Program-made: the position numbers and the translations under genes | NCBI GenBank assembly: GCA_029562645.1 | Contig: JAKQUI010000003.1 | Span: 186,001-250,000 of the forward strand | Length of the DNA: 64,000 bases | DNA from: Spirochaetota bacterium | Lineage (GTDB): Bacteria > Spirochaetota > UBA4802 > JAKQUI01 | Reading direction: 5' to 3' | Notes under the pieces: model-generated | Databases searched by the model: none | What the model saw: only the letters and a program-made list of their open reading frames with translations | Told to the model about the DNA's origin: nothing | In this document: positions 1-7,655 of the stretch, piece by piece | Position numbering within the stretch: the first letter of the stretch is position 1 | Layout of the letters: each line of letters starts with the position of its first letter

Positions 1-502
1 CCTCGTTGATGAGGAAGTAATCGGCCATGCACTCGCAATTGCCCGCATCAAAGAGCTTCCGCACCACGTTTTCCATTTCGATGTCGGTCATGGGCACGGG
101 GTTCGTCACGGACACCACGAGCGTGTCGCGCTCCAGGCCGATGACCATCTCGGCGCAGATGCCCTTCCGCCGCGCCGCACGCACGAAATAGTCGGACTCG
201 TCGCGATTGAGCTCGAGCTTGAAAAGCTGCAGCGCCGTATTATAGCCGATGAGCTCGGCCGCCCGGTTCTTCGGATTATAATCCTCGAAGTAGATGTTCT
301 TGTAATTCGCCTTCACGGCATTGATGAGCAGCTCCTTGACGACGGTGTAGACCGCTCCGTGCAGCTCGACGCAGCCGCACCGCTCGAGGAAATGGCGCAG
401 GACCCGCTTCGTGCGCTCCTCGATCGTGGGGCTCACCGAATAGGCGATGAGCTTGACCTTCTTGTTCTTTTCGAGCGCCTCTTGTATCTGTATATCGAGC
501 AT
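1..502 (-). CDS. GHKL (histidine-kinase-type) ATPase, 3' part beyond window
   Basis: The gene reads leftward off the window edge, so only the first 167 residues are visible. Translated from the ATG at 502 it gives a continuous soluble sequence with KELLINAVKAN at about residues 56-66, the N box of GHKL ATPases (histidine kinases, RsbW-type anti-sigma kinases). No dimerisation helix or sensor domain is present before the ATPase fold, and there is no signal peptide. A GGAA stretch lies a few bases upstream of the start. Family membership is seen in sequence; the role is unknown. It may be a stand-alone signalling ATPase rather than a full kinase, but the ATP-lid half lies outside the window. 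Confidence 0.7.
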   Translation of the reverse strand, partial: MLDIQIQEALEKNKKVKLIAYSVSPTIEERTKRVLRHFLERCGCVELHGAVYTVVKELLINAVKANYKNIYFEDYNPKNRAAELIGYNTALQLFKLELNRDESDYFVRAARRKGICAEMVIGLERDTLVVSVTNPVPMTDIEMENVVRKLFDAGNCECMADYFLINE

Positions 503-577
503 ATGTTACTATTCCGCCCAATCAACATTCCGCTTCCGTGGAATATGCAATGCACACTCATGGGATTTCGTCAATAC

Positions 578-602
578 AAAAAGCGCCCCGGCGCAGGGGC
601 GC
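578..602 (-). terminator. Terminator-like hairpin upstream of the GHKL ATPase gene
   Basis: On the minus strand a 7-bp GC stem (GCGCCCC/GGGGCGC) with a 6-base loop is followed by five T. It lies about 76 bases before the ATPase start codon, in a divergent gap with no minus-strand gene behind it. It could be an attenuator in the ATPase leader or a barrier to antisense transcription. Confidence 0.45.
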
Positions 603-741
603 CATCGGCATGCCCCGGATGTCTCGATGGCGCGTTTTGGCAATTGTGTGTTGACAAAACCGGGGAAAACCTGTACGACAGCGGGCCGGCGCGCTATAGT
701 ATCATTGGATAGTCGCGAGCAAAACCAGCGAGGTGCTTATA

Positions 742-1251
742 ATGAAGAAGTTGATCCTGATTACCTGCGCACTGGGCATGACCCTGTACGGCATGGCGAT
801 ACGCCCGGCCCCGGGGAGCGGCTCGGTGCGATGGCACCGCTTCGACGCCGGATTGCAAATTGCGACCGCGCAGAAGAAGCCGATCGTCATCGACTTCTTT
901 TCGGTGAATTGCGGCTGGTGCAAGGTGATGGAGCGCGAGACCTTTTCGAACGCGGCGGTGCTCGGGAAGCTCAGCGGCCACTATGTCCCCATCCGTATCG
1001 ACATGGACAGGAACGAGAGTTTTACGTTCAACGGACGGACCGTGAGCGCGCGGGAGTTCGCCATGATGCTGGGCGTCCAGGGCCTGCCGACCATCGTGTT
1101 CATGGACAAGAACGGCAAGTTCATCACCAAGATCCCCGGCTACATCAAGACCGACGTGTTCCTCCCCCTGCTGGACTACGTGCGCATGGAGTGCTACAAC
1201 CTGCAGGTGTCCTTCCAGGACTTCCGCGACGGCAAGGGCGGCTGCAAGTAG
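742..1251 (+). CDS. Secreted thioredoxin-like protein with CGWC motif
   Basis: This 169-residue protein starts with a signal peptide (MKK, then a hydrophobic stretch to about residue 20) and carries a thioredoxin fold. The redox motif CGWC is at residues 57-60 and the cis-proline in GLPTIVF at residue 116. It resembles thioredoxin_7/DUF255-type periplasmic oxidoreductases, which act on cysteines of envelope proteins. The ATG at 742 is preferred over the GTG at 733 because AGGTG lies 6 bases before it and the signal peptide then begins normally. The SRAP gene follows after 3 bases, so the two are probably co-transcribed, although no functional link is obvious. The substrate is unknown. Confidence 0.82.
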   Translation: MKKLILITCALGMTLYGMAIRPAPGSGSVRWHRFDAGLQIATAQKKPIVIDFFSVNCGWCKVMERETFSNAAVLGKLSGHYVPIRIDMDRNESFTFNGRTVSAREFAMMLGVQGLPTIVFMDKNGKFITKIPGYIKTDVFLPLLDYVRMECYNLQVSFQDFRDGKGGCK

Positions 1252-1254
1252 GCG

Positions 1255-1935
1255 ATGTGCGGCCGGTTTAGCCTCACGGGCGGCCTCGAGGCGATCAGGC
1301 GGCTCATCGAGGACCTCGAGAGCGCGACCGAGCTCGCGCCGCGGTACAACATTGCGCCAACGCAGGGGATCGCCATCCTCATCAATGACGGAACGCGCCT
1401 GGTGCGCCTTGCGCGCTGGGGACTCGTCCCGGCGTGGGCGCGTGACGAGGGCATGGGCGAGCGCCTGTTTAACGCGCGCGCGGAAACGCTCGCCGAGAAG
1501 CCGTCGTTCAAAGCGCAATTCCGGGCGAAACGTTGCCTCGTCTTTGCCGACGGGTTCTACGAGTGGCGGAAGACGCCGGGCAGCGCGAAAAAAACGCCGT
1601 ATTATATCCGGCTGATAGCGCGGGAGTCGTTCGCCTTCGCCGGGCTGTGGGACCTCTGGACCGACCGCACCGACGCGTCGCGCCGCCTGTTGAGCGCGAC
1701 CATCATCACCACATCGCCAAACGAGCTGGTCGCCCCCATCCACGACCGCATGCCGGTCATCCTTCCACGGGAAACCGTATGGCAATGGCTCGCACCCGGC
1801 GATACGCAGCTCGCGGCGTTGCAGAATCTGCTGGCCCCCTATCCGCCGGAGAAGATGGAGGCCTTTCCCGTATCGCTGGCGGTGAACAATCCGGGGAACG
1901 AATCCCCGGACTGCGTTGCGCCGCTATCGAGCTAA
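1255..1935 (+). CDS. SRAP domain protein (YedK/HMCES family)
   Basis: The protein starts MCGRF. Cys2, once the initiator Met is removed, is the residue that forms a thiazolidine cross-link with abasic sites in single-stranded DNA. Other family residues are in place: Asn in the NIAPTQ segment, WGLVP, NARAET, the catalytic Glu in GFYEW at about 103, and the His in HDRMPV at about 163. The length of 226 residues is normal for YedK. The family protects abasic sites at stalled forks and can reverse the cross-link. The start is fixed by the conserved N-terminus and lies 3 bases after the preceding stop. Confidence 0.93.
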   Translation: MCGRFSLTGGLEAIRRLIEDLESATELAPRYNIAPTQGIAILINDGTRLVRLARWGLVPAWARDEGMGERLFNARAETLAEKPSFKAQFRAKRCLVFADGFYEWRKTPGSAKKTPYYIRLIARESFAFAGLWDLWTDRTDASRRLLSATIITTSPNELVAPIHDRMPVILPRETVWQWLAPGDTQLAALQNLLAPYPPEKMEAFPVSLAVNNPGNESPDCVAPLSS

Positions 1936-1956
1936 GAAATTATTCCAGCAGGGATT

Positions 1957-2073
1957 CAAATGAGACGGCAGGATGTCACAGCGAGCAGGCAGCCCGGATT
2001 GGCTGCCGGAGCCGCGAATACACGGATGTATTGTTCGCGGCGGGGCGAGCGTGACATTCTGCCGTCTCATTTG
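1957..2073. repeat. Structured interspersed repeat, copy A (outer stem plus two hairpins)
   Basis: Bases 1957-1979 and 2051-2073 are 23-base inverted arms with a single mismatch (CAAATGAGACGGCAG at the outer end). They enclose two hairpins: GGCAGCC/GGCTGCC at 1988-1994 and 2001-2007, and CCGCGAA/TTCGCGG at 2012-2018 and 2034-2040, the second continuing inward as TACA/TGTA. The whole could fold as a three-way, cloverleaf-like structure in DNA or RNA. Bases 1993-2073 align without gaps to 62482-62562, with about 12 differences in 81. No coding function is supported. Confidence 0.8.
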
Positions 2074-2128
2074 GTACTATTGATAATGAACCTAATGGAA
2101 TAGGCTCTAGACGACCCCTTTACGCACA

Positions 2129-2155
2129 CAGGCCGTCGGTTTCCCGGACGGCCTG
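2129..2155. other. Inverted repeat, possible terminator of the 2186-2566 gene
   Basis: CAGGCCGTC and GACGGCCTG form a perfect 9-bp stem with a 9-base loop, 30 bases past the stop of the minus-strand gene at 2186. No T run follows on either strand, so it is at best a transcript-end stabilising hairpin. Confidence 0.4.
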
Positions 2156-2185
2156 CGCATTCGCTGTGGATGATGTCTCGGCGCC

Positions 2186-2566
2186 CTAGAAATCGTACAC
2201 CTTGACGATCTTCACGCTCCAGACATTGGAGCGGGATGCTTCCTTGCAGTCTTTCTTCATGGTCTTTTTCTCGCCGGCGCCGAGCTCCATGTAGATGGTG
2301 CACTCGCCCGATCCGCAGGGCGGCTGTTTGCGCGTCTGGTCTTCGAGACAGATGCGCCCGTTCAGGGTCTTCTTCGCCCCGCTCGTGTTCTCGGCGACCA
2401 CCTCGAAGGTCTTGAAGCCCTTGATCTCGTCGGCCATCTTCTTCACGGTGACGGTCAAGCCGTTCTCGGTCGCCGTTTTTTCGGCATCGCCTTGGGCGCC
2501 GGCGATATACGGCGCCATCATGAGCGCGAATGATGCGATGATAGCGCAGAGTGCGAATCGTTTCAT
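2186..2566 (-). CDS. Small secreted protein of unknown function
   Basis: The 126-residue protein has a clear signal peptide (MKRF, then a hydrophobic segment ending in AGA at about residue 24). The mature part is Lys/Glu-rich with four cysteines in its second half, three of them clustered (CLEDQ, PPC, GEC), which suggests disulfides. I do not recognise the family. The start is supported by GGGAGGA about 4 bases upstream. It lies 19 bases downstream of the small Cys-rich gene at 2586-2750 on the same strand and probably shares its transcript. Location is most likely periplasmic. Confidence 0.72.
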   Translation of the reverse strand: MKRFALCAIIASFALMMAPYIAGAQGDAEKTATENGLTVTVKKMADEIKGFKTFEVVAENTSGAKKTLNGRICLEDQTRKQPPCGSGECTIYMELGAGEKKTMKKDCKEASRSNVWSVKIVKVYDF

Positions 2567-2585
2567 GGGTTCCTCCCGTAGTATT

Positions 2586-2750
2586 TTATTTTTTCTTCAT
2601 TTCAAGCGGGCACAGGCGCACATACACGATGCCGTCCTTGATGCCGCGCTCAATCACGCGATGTTCGGTCTCGCCCCAAAAACGGCAGAGGACCTGGTCG
2701 GCCACATGGTCCATGTGATGCTTGCATTTGATGCAATCGTCAATTTTCAT
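2586..2750 (-). CDS. 54-residue Cys/His-rich small protein
   Basis: The reading frame begins MKIDDCIKCKHHMDH and ends in a Lys run. It has a CxxC at residues 6 and 9, a nearby HH and H, and further Cys at 22 and 47, consistent with a small zinc-binding or redox protein. A strong AAGGAG lies 5 bases upstream of the ATG, which is the main reason to believe it. A short dyad at 2762-2777 (CGAAAC/GTTTCG) sits just before the ribosome site and could influence initiation. No signal peptide is present, so it is probably cytoplasmic. The secreted protein gene at 2566 follows it. The family is unknown. Confidence 0.65.
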   Translation of the reverse strand: MKIDDCIKCKHHMDHVADQVLCRFWGETEHRVIERGIKDGIVYVRLCPLEMKKK

Positions 2751-2820
2751 CGGCGCTCCTTCGAAACGGCGGTTTCGCGAGGAGACATAACGGGACGACC
2801 GGATTTTTTTCCACTCTTTT

Positions 2821-3765
2821 TTATTTTCGTGCTATGATAAGCTGCCACGCCCGGTCCGAAAGGTGTTCCACTGCCGGGGACTGGAAGCCGGCGTCGGCGA
2901 GCCAGCCGAAGTACTCATCGCGAGTGTACACGTTCCCGCCGGGGCTCTGCGTAATCATGTGCATCGCCAGGCGCGCGCCGAGATAACTCTCGCCGCGGAT
3001 ATTGTCGAAGATGACGATGATGCCGCCCGCGGCGATGCGGTCGCGCGCCATGCGGATCATGCGGGCATTGTCGTCCACGCTTTGCCCGTGGCAGATATTG
3101 CCCAGGAAGGCGATGTCGAACACGCCGTCGGGGAACTCCTTCGTCGCATCGCCGTCGGCAACGCTGATCCCGGGAACGGCCGCGAGCTCACGTCCCAGGA
3201 CCGCGTTCGATTCCGGAAGATCGTAAATGCAGACCTGCAGGCCGCGCGCGGCGAACTCGCGCGCAACGGCGCCCGGCGCCCCGCCCACGTCGATCACGCT
3301 GCGCGCGTCGGGATGGCGCGCGAGGCAGCGGTCCACGATCTCCGGAACGGCCCGTTTCTTCCACGGGGAATTCATGGCGCGGATGAAATCGCCAATGGAA
3401 AAATTCCGGTAGCTTTCGGTGTCGGGCCTGCCGGTCGCAAGCACCGCGGGGAGCGTGCGCCAGGGATCGAGAAGGTAATACAGGAACCGCCAGAAGTCGC
3501 CTTCGTATTGGTCGCCCTGCGAATCGACCAGCCGCGCGGCGACATCCGCGGGAACGACATAGTGTTGATCCCGCTTCGCGAGGTACCCCATCTCGGCCAG
3601 CCCCTCCAGGAGCGCGCTCGCGCACCGGAGATCGAACCCCATGGCCCGGGCGAGCTCGCCGGCGCTCATCGGCTCCCGGTGCAGGCGTTCGATGACGCCC
3701 AGCGTGTGCGCCTGCGCCACGAAGATGAACTCCTCGAGCGCCTCCTGCAGTGCGCGCAATTCCAT
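2821..3765 (-). CDS. SAM-dependent methyltransferase with N-terminal winged helix
   Basis: This 314-residue protein has the layout of the O-methyltransferase family 2 group. The N-terminal 90 residues look like a winged-helix dimerisation domain (SAGELARAMGFDLRCASALL). A Rossmann methyltransferase domain follows, with DVGGAPGAVAREF as the SAM-binding glycine motif, an acidic residue at the end of strand 2 (YDLPE) and DGDAT near the adenine site. The start is set at 3765 because GGAGGAGGG lies 8-10 bases upstream. The ORF is open for 12 more codons, but they lack a ribosome site. The substrate cannot be told from sequence; relatives modify small hydroxylated or quinone-like compounds. Confidence 0.8.
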   Translation of the reverse strand: MELRALQEALEEFIFVAQAHTLGVIERLHREPMSAGELARAMGFDLRCASALLEGLAEMGYLAKRDQHYVVPADVAARLVDSQGDQYEGDFWRFLYYLLDPWRTLPAVLATGRPDTESYRNFSIGDFIRAMNSPWKKRAVPEIVDRCLARHPDARSVIDVGGAPGAVAREFAARGLQVCIYDLPESNAVLGRELAAVPGISVADGDATKEFPDGVFDIAFLGNICHGQSVDDNARMIRMARDRIAAGGIIVIFDNIRGESYLGARLAMHMITQSPGGNVYTRDEYFGWLADAGFQSPAVEHLSDRAWQLIIARK

Positions 3766-3848
3766 GTCCAAACCCTCCTCCCCTTCGCGCGTAGGACGCA
3801 CGAAGGCCCATGCGCGTCACCACGACGGGCCGCGGGGCCGCGCGCGGA

Positions 3849-4310
3849 TCAGCGGGTAAAATCGACGACCTTCGGATTCACCAGACGCCGGAAGTCCTTG
3901 TAGGCCATGCGCACAAGCTCGCTGTGGGTCCCGGCGTTGAACGCAATCTCCTCGTCCCGCTCCAGCTCGGCGCACGAGTACACCGCCATCCCGTAGAGAT
4001 TACCGAAGGGCGGCATGGCCCCCGGCTCGCAGTCGGGAAAGAGGTTGGCGAACTCGCTCTCGGTGGCGAGCGCGGCCTCCTTCGCGCCGAGCTTGTCCTT
4101 CAGTATCTCCAGGACGAGCTTTCGGTTGGCGGGCATCACCGCCATCGCAAACGCGCCATCGACCTTCACGATCACGGTCTTGGCGATCTCCTTGCCGGAG
4201 ATGTGGGCGGAATGCGCGATGCCCTGCGCCGTGTAGGCCGGCGAGTGCATAATACTGGTGTAGAGGATGTCGTTTTGGTCAAGAAAATCTTTGAGCTTTT
4301 TTCCCGGCAT
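3849..4310 (-). CDS. YbaK/ProX-type aminoacyl-tRNA deacylase domain protein
   Basis: The 153-residue single-domain protein matches the YbaK/aa-tRNA deacylase fold: ISGKEIAKTVIVK with the conserved Lys, AVMPANRKL, then EPGAMPPFGNLYGMAVY, the family's GxxPPFG segment. Family members clear mischarged tRNA by hydrolysing the aminoacyl ester. Some stand-alone members have drifted to other roles. The ATG at 4310 has GGAGG 5 bases upstream. Upstream in-frame codons are arginine-rich antisense of the terminator region and are not part of the protein. Which amino acid it edits is not evident. Confidence 0.85.
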   Translation of the reverse strand: MPGKKLKDFLDQNDILYTSIMHSPAYTAQGIAHSAHISGKEIAKTVIVKVDGAFAMAVMPANRKLVLEILKDKLGAKEAALATESEFANLFPDCEPGAMPPFGNLYGMAVYSCAELERDEEIAFNAGTHSELVRMAYKDFRRLVNPKVVDFTR

Positions 4311-4431
4311 GGCGACCTCCGTATCGAGGCGAACGAACGCCTCGCGATGATTGTTCGGGTGTTCCCGAATATCAAGATACCGCACCGGGGGCGCAAAGGA
4401 AAGACAAAGTGGGCGATTCCGAGCCGCAGAG

Positions 4432-4482
4432 AAAAAAACCGCCGCACCGGGCGCGGGGAGGAAACCCTCCGCCCGGCGCCGG
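4432..4482 (-). terminator. Rho-independent terminator of the MerR/acyl-CoA dehydrogenase operon
   Basis: On the minus strand, directly after the dehydrogenase stop, a long GC stem (core CCGGGCG/CGCCCGG, extended outward with small bulges) ends in seven T. It lies between the dehydrogenase and the YbaK-type gene. Confidence 0.75.
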
Positions 4483-4489
4483 CCGTCAA

Positions 4490-5737
4490 TCACTCGTATA
4501 CCTTCTCCTCGACCTGATCGGCGCCGAGGGCGTCCTGCTCCACGTCGCGGACCGGCTCCTTCGAGAGGACCTTGAAGTATTCCTTGTACCATTCGGTCTG
4601 GATGATGCTCTGCTGGATCTCGTTGGTGCCCACCCAGATGGAGGCGAGACGGATGTCGCGCACGATGCGCTCGAGCGGGTACACGCTGGTGTAGCCGATC
4701 CCGCCCATCACCTGCATGCAGTTGTTGGCGATCTGCCAGGCCCCCTCGGTGATGAACTTCTTGGCCTGCGAGGCCATGCGCCGGACGCGGCCGGCGTGCG
4801 CCGTCTTGCTGTCGGCCGCGAGCGCGGCGGAGTAGCCGACCGCCCGGAGCGCGTCGAGCATCATCACCGAATCGGCGACCTTGAACCCCACGGCCTGGAA
4901 GTTCATGATGGGCTGCCCGAAGGCCTTGCGCATGGAGGTGTATCGCGTCGCGATCTCGACCGCGGGGCGCACCGAGCCGATGGTCATGAGCGCGGTGCCC
5001 AGACGCTCGGGGATCATGTTCTTCACGAACACGTCGAAGCCGCCGTTGATGCCGTTGAGGGCGTAGCGCTCCGGAACGCGCACGTCGTTGAAGATCACGC
5101 GGCCCGCCCCGCCGCCCCGCACGCCCATGAGGCCATAGAGGTATTTCGTTTCCACGCCGGCGTCGCGGGGAATGAGAAAACAGGTGAGCCGCTTGTGCGC
5201 GGGGGCGCCGGGATCGGTCACCGCGTAGGTCATGAACCAGTCGGCCCCCTCGGCGCCCACGATGAAGCGCTTCTGACCGTTGATGATCCAGTCACCGCCG
5301 TCCTTGCGCGCGACGGTCGTGGCGCCGAAGAAGTCCGATCCGCCCCGCGGCTCCGTGAGGCACTCGGCGGCGTACACATCGCCCCTGAGCAGCGGAACCA
5401 CGATCGCCTGCTTGAGCTCGTCCGAGCCGAAGAGCGCCACGGCCTCGCAGACGATGTCGGCGCCCACGCCCCACAGGCAGGCGAGCGAATAACTGGCCAC
5501 GCCGATCTCCTCGGCAACGATGCCGTCCTCCACCCAGCCCAGTCCCCGGCCGCCCAGCTCCTTCGAGATGCGGATGCCCAGGAGATTGCGCCGCCCGCAC
5601 TCCTTGAGGTACTCGTGCGGGAAATGGAGCTTCTCGGCGTCCATGTCGAGGATCATTTCGCGGGGGACCCAGCGGGTGAACTCGCGCGCCTCGTCGCGGA
5701 GCTTCTTTTGCGCGTCAGTAAGGATGAAATCGAACAT
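4490..5737 (-). CDS. Acyl-CoA dehydrogenase family flavoprotein
   Basis: The 415-residue protein covers the full acyl-CoA dehydrogenase fold: N-terminal helices, a beta domain with ECLTEPRGGSD and GQKRFIVGA (FAD and substrate binding), and a C-terminal helical domain with RKAFGQPI and QVMGGIGYT. The usual catalytic Glu of the EGTNEI motif is Val here (WVGTNEIQ). Glu244 in MIPERLG sits where isovaleryl-CoA and long-chain enzymes place their base, so it is probably active by that route. GGAGG lies 5 bases before the start. The MerR gene lies 27 bases upstream and a strong terminator follows, so the two form an operon. The acyl substrate is unknown. Confidence 0.93.
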   Translation of the reverse strand: MFDFILTDAQKKLRDEAREFTRWVPREMILDMDAEKLHFPHEYLKECGRRNLLGIRISKELGGRGLGWVEDGIVAEEIGVASYSLACLWGVGADIVCEAVALFGSDELKQAIVVPLLRGDVYAAECLTEPRGGSDFFGATTVARKDGGDWIINGQKRFIVGAEGADWFMTYAVTDPGAPAHKRLTCFLIPRDAGVETKYLYGLMGVRGGGAGRVIFNDVRVPERYALNGINGGFDVFVKNMIPERLGTALMTIGSVRPAVEIATRYTSMRKAFGQPIMNFQAVGFKVADSVMMLDALRAVGYSAALAADSKTAHAGRVRRMASQAKKFITEGAWQIANNCMQVMGGIGYTSVYPLERIVRDIRLASIWVGTNEIQQSIIQTEWYKEYFKVLSKEPVRDVEQDALGADQVEEKVYE

Positions 5738-5764
5738 TGTGACCTCCTGCTGTGTGATTGTGAA

Positions 5765-6154
5765 CTACTTCTTCATCAACTCCCGCCGCCTCTTGTTCAG
5801 CTTGCGCTTCAATGCCTCGAGGTCGGCCTGAAAGAGATCGAGTTCGCTGCGCTGCCGGGCGACCTCCTTCATTTTCTCGTCGATATAATAGAGGCTGGTG
5901 TCGATCTGGCCCATCTCATTGATCGCCTCGTCCGCCATGCCGATCATCTCCGCGATCTGATCGAGGGTCGCGCCGAAGCGCTTGCCCCGCAGGATGAGCT
6001 TGAGCCGCCCGCGGTCCTGCCGGGTGTACACGCGCTGGTTCCCCCGCGTCCGCTCCGGGAGCAAGAGGCCCTTCTGCTCGTAAAAGCGGATCGTCGAGGG
6101 ATTGATGTCCAGCTCCTCGGCGAGCTCGGATATGGTGAATCGTTCTTCCGGCAT
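5765..6154 (-). CDS. MerR family transcriptional regulator
   Basis: The 129-residue protein has an N-terminal MerR winged helix (FTISELAEELDINPSTIRFY, then ERTRGNQRVYTRQDRGRLKLI) and a long C-terminal coiled coil. It lacks the cysteines of metal sensors, so a small organic effector such as an acyl-CoA, as in the LiuR/PsrA-like logic of fatty-acid control, is plausible. It is the first gene before the acyl-CoA dehydrogenase. A 24-bp dyad lies 11 bases upstream of its start inside a promoter with a long spacer, so it very likely regulates its own operon. Confidence 0.92.
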   Translation of the reverse strand: MPEERFTISELAEELDINPSTIRFYEQKGLLLPERTRGNQRVYTRQDRGRLKLILRGKRFGATLDQIAEMIGMADEAINEMGQIDTSLYYIDEKMKEVARQRSELDLFQADLEALKRKLNKRRRELMKK

Positions 6155-6164
6155 GGTCCTTGCA

Positions 6165-6213
6165 CTTAAAGTTAAAGTTAACTATAAGTTATTGACCGTA
6201 CTGTTTTTGTCAA
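6165..6213 (-). promoter_or_regulatory. MerR-type promoter with 24-bp dyad operator
   Basis: On the minus strand TTGACA at 6213-6208 is followed by a -10-like CTTATA/TTATAG at about 6188-6182, with a spacer of 19-20 bases, the overlong spacer typical of MerR-controlled promoters. The segment 6165-6188 is an imperfect palindrome (20 of 24 positions symmetric, CTTAwAGTTAA arms) overlapping the -10 and start region. Confidence 0.65.
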
Positions 6214-6466
6214 GGAATTTTCATGGCGCGGTACGGCTGCCATTACCACACCTCCCCCTAACGAGGGGGGGGGGGGGATCGTAAGGTCGGTGCTGATGAA
6301 AAGTTCAAAACTTTATGCACCTTCTGCAGGAGCACCGGTCCGGGGGAGGACCGCACATGCCTTCGGGGATATTGCATTGTGAGCCGATTTCTGCGTCTGC
6401 ACGACGGCCCGCATGTGTTGGCAACCGCGAACCGCGTGCAACAGGCCTACGTCATGGGCGCGCGCG
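6214..6466. other. Gene-free stretch with a G13 homopolymer
   Basis: This gap follows the MerR promoter and precedes the end of the CapA-like gene. At 6253-6270 there is a short CCCCCT/AGGGGG-type inverted repeat that runs into a 13-base G tract (6265-6277). No ORF with a ribosome site is seen. The G tract is prone to length variation and to assembly error. Confidence 0.6.
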
Positions 6467-7651
6467 TTATCTGACGTAGGTTACGTCGGCGGGCCGCGAT
6501 TCCGGAAAGAGTATCTTCGGGATGTCGTCGAGGCGCTGCCGGAGATAGGCCGCGCGCCCGGTCGCGCCGTCGCGCTCGAGCGCCTCGATGCGCTCGTTCA
6601 TGCGCCACACCTGAATGCGACGGCGCTCGCGGCCGTCCTCGCGGTATATCTCGTTCTCGGTCCACAGCGGAAGGACCTCGTAGCGCGCCGCGAGCCCGCC
6701 CCGCCACGCGCGCTCGAGGACGAGCCGCACGAGGACCGTCTCCTGCGTAGTGTACGGCAGGGTGCGAAGGTGGTCGTGATACTTGAAGCGCTGGTTGGAA
6801 ATGAAGTTCCCCAGGCTGTAGAAAATGCGGCAGGATCGTCCGTCCGCCGCCGTGTACGCCTCCACCGGCTGGAGCACGTGCGGATGGTGCCCGATGACGA
6901 GGTCGGCGCCCGCCTCGCAGCTGTCGCGGTAGGCGCGCATGTCCTCGGCCTCGGGGCGGATCTTGTACTCCTTGCCCGCATGCGAGACGACCACCACGAA
7001 ATCGCAGCGCGCGCGCATGGTGCGAATGTCGGCCGCGGTCTTGTTCCGCCAGTAGAGCCAGTTCACGTGCAAGCCCCGCGGGCGCACCGGGAAGCCGTAA
7101 TTGAGGATGCCCGTATACGCAAGGAAGCCCACGCGGATACCGTGTATCTGCACCACGATGCCGCGACGCGCCGTCCCCTCGTGGCGGTTCACGCCGATGA
7201 AGCTCGCCGCGTAGCGCTGGAGATAATCCATCGTGTCGATGGCCCCGCGATTGCCCTGGTCCAGGATGTGATTGTTGGCCAGCGTGAAGAGCGTAAATCC
7301 CGCCGCGTGCATCGCGGGAATGATCTCGGGCGCGCAATTGAAGATGACGCCCTTGCCGTGCCGAAACGGCGGCGACACGGGAAACTCCATGTTGCCCAGC
7401 ACGACATCGGAATCGGCCAGATGGGGACGGATCCGGTCGAAGAGGAAATCGAAGCCGCCGTTGTTCGCCGATCCGGCCCCGCCCTCGCCGGGCCGGTTGT
7501 TCTGCGCGGCGCTCTCCTTCACCGCCGTGTGCATCATGATGTCGCCGGTGAAGGTTACGACCATGCGCTGCGCGGCATGCGCGCTCCCCGGCGCGCCGAT
7601 GAGGGAGATCAGGGCCGCGAGGACGGCCGCCAGCATGGTATATCGGTTCAC
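6467..7651 (-). CDS. CapA/PgsA family metallophosphatase-like exported protein
   Basis: The 394-residue protein has a signal peptide (to about residue 26, AHA) followed by a CapA-type calcineurin-like fold. Visible motifs are FTGDIMMH (metal-binding Asp), GNMEFPVS, LANNHILDQG (Asn-His pair), a conserved segment VVVSHAGKEY and GHHPHVLQPVE. Such proteins function in poly-gamma-glutamate or capsule synthesis in Bacillus, but most members across bacteria are uncharacterised envelope enzymes. It starts 4 bases after the receptor gene at 7656-9902 and is probably the last gene of a three-gene operon with that receptor and the CAP-domain protein. No polyglutamate synthase is nearby. Confidence 0.88.
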   Translation of the reverse strand: MNRYTMLAAVLAALISLIGAPGSAHAAQRMVVTFTGDIMMHTAVKESAAQNNRPGEGGAGSANNGGFDFLFDRIRPHLADSDVVLGNMEFPVSPPFRHGKGVIFNCAPEIIPAMHAAGFTLFTLANNHILDQGNRGAIDTMDYLQRYAASFIGVNRHEGTARRGIVVQIHGIRVGFLAYTGILNYGFPVRPRGLHVNWLYWRNKTAADIRTMRARCDFVVVVSHAGKEYKIRPEAEDMRAYRDSCEAGADLVIGHHPHVLQPVEAYTAADGRSCRIFYSLGNFISNQRFKYHDHLRTLPYTTQETVLVRLVLERAWRGGLAARYEVLPLWTENEIYREDGRERRRIQVWRMNERIEALERDGATGRAAYLRQRLDDIPKILFPESRPADVTYVR

Positions 7652-7655
7652 GCGA

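Noticed and set aside
651-700. TTGACA at 651 with TATAGT at 695 as a promoter of the thioredoxin gene
   Set aside because: The 38-base spacing is far outside the range for one promoter; each hexamer alone is not enough.
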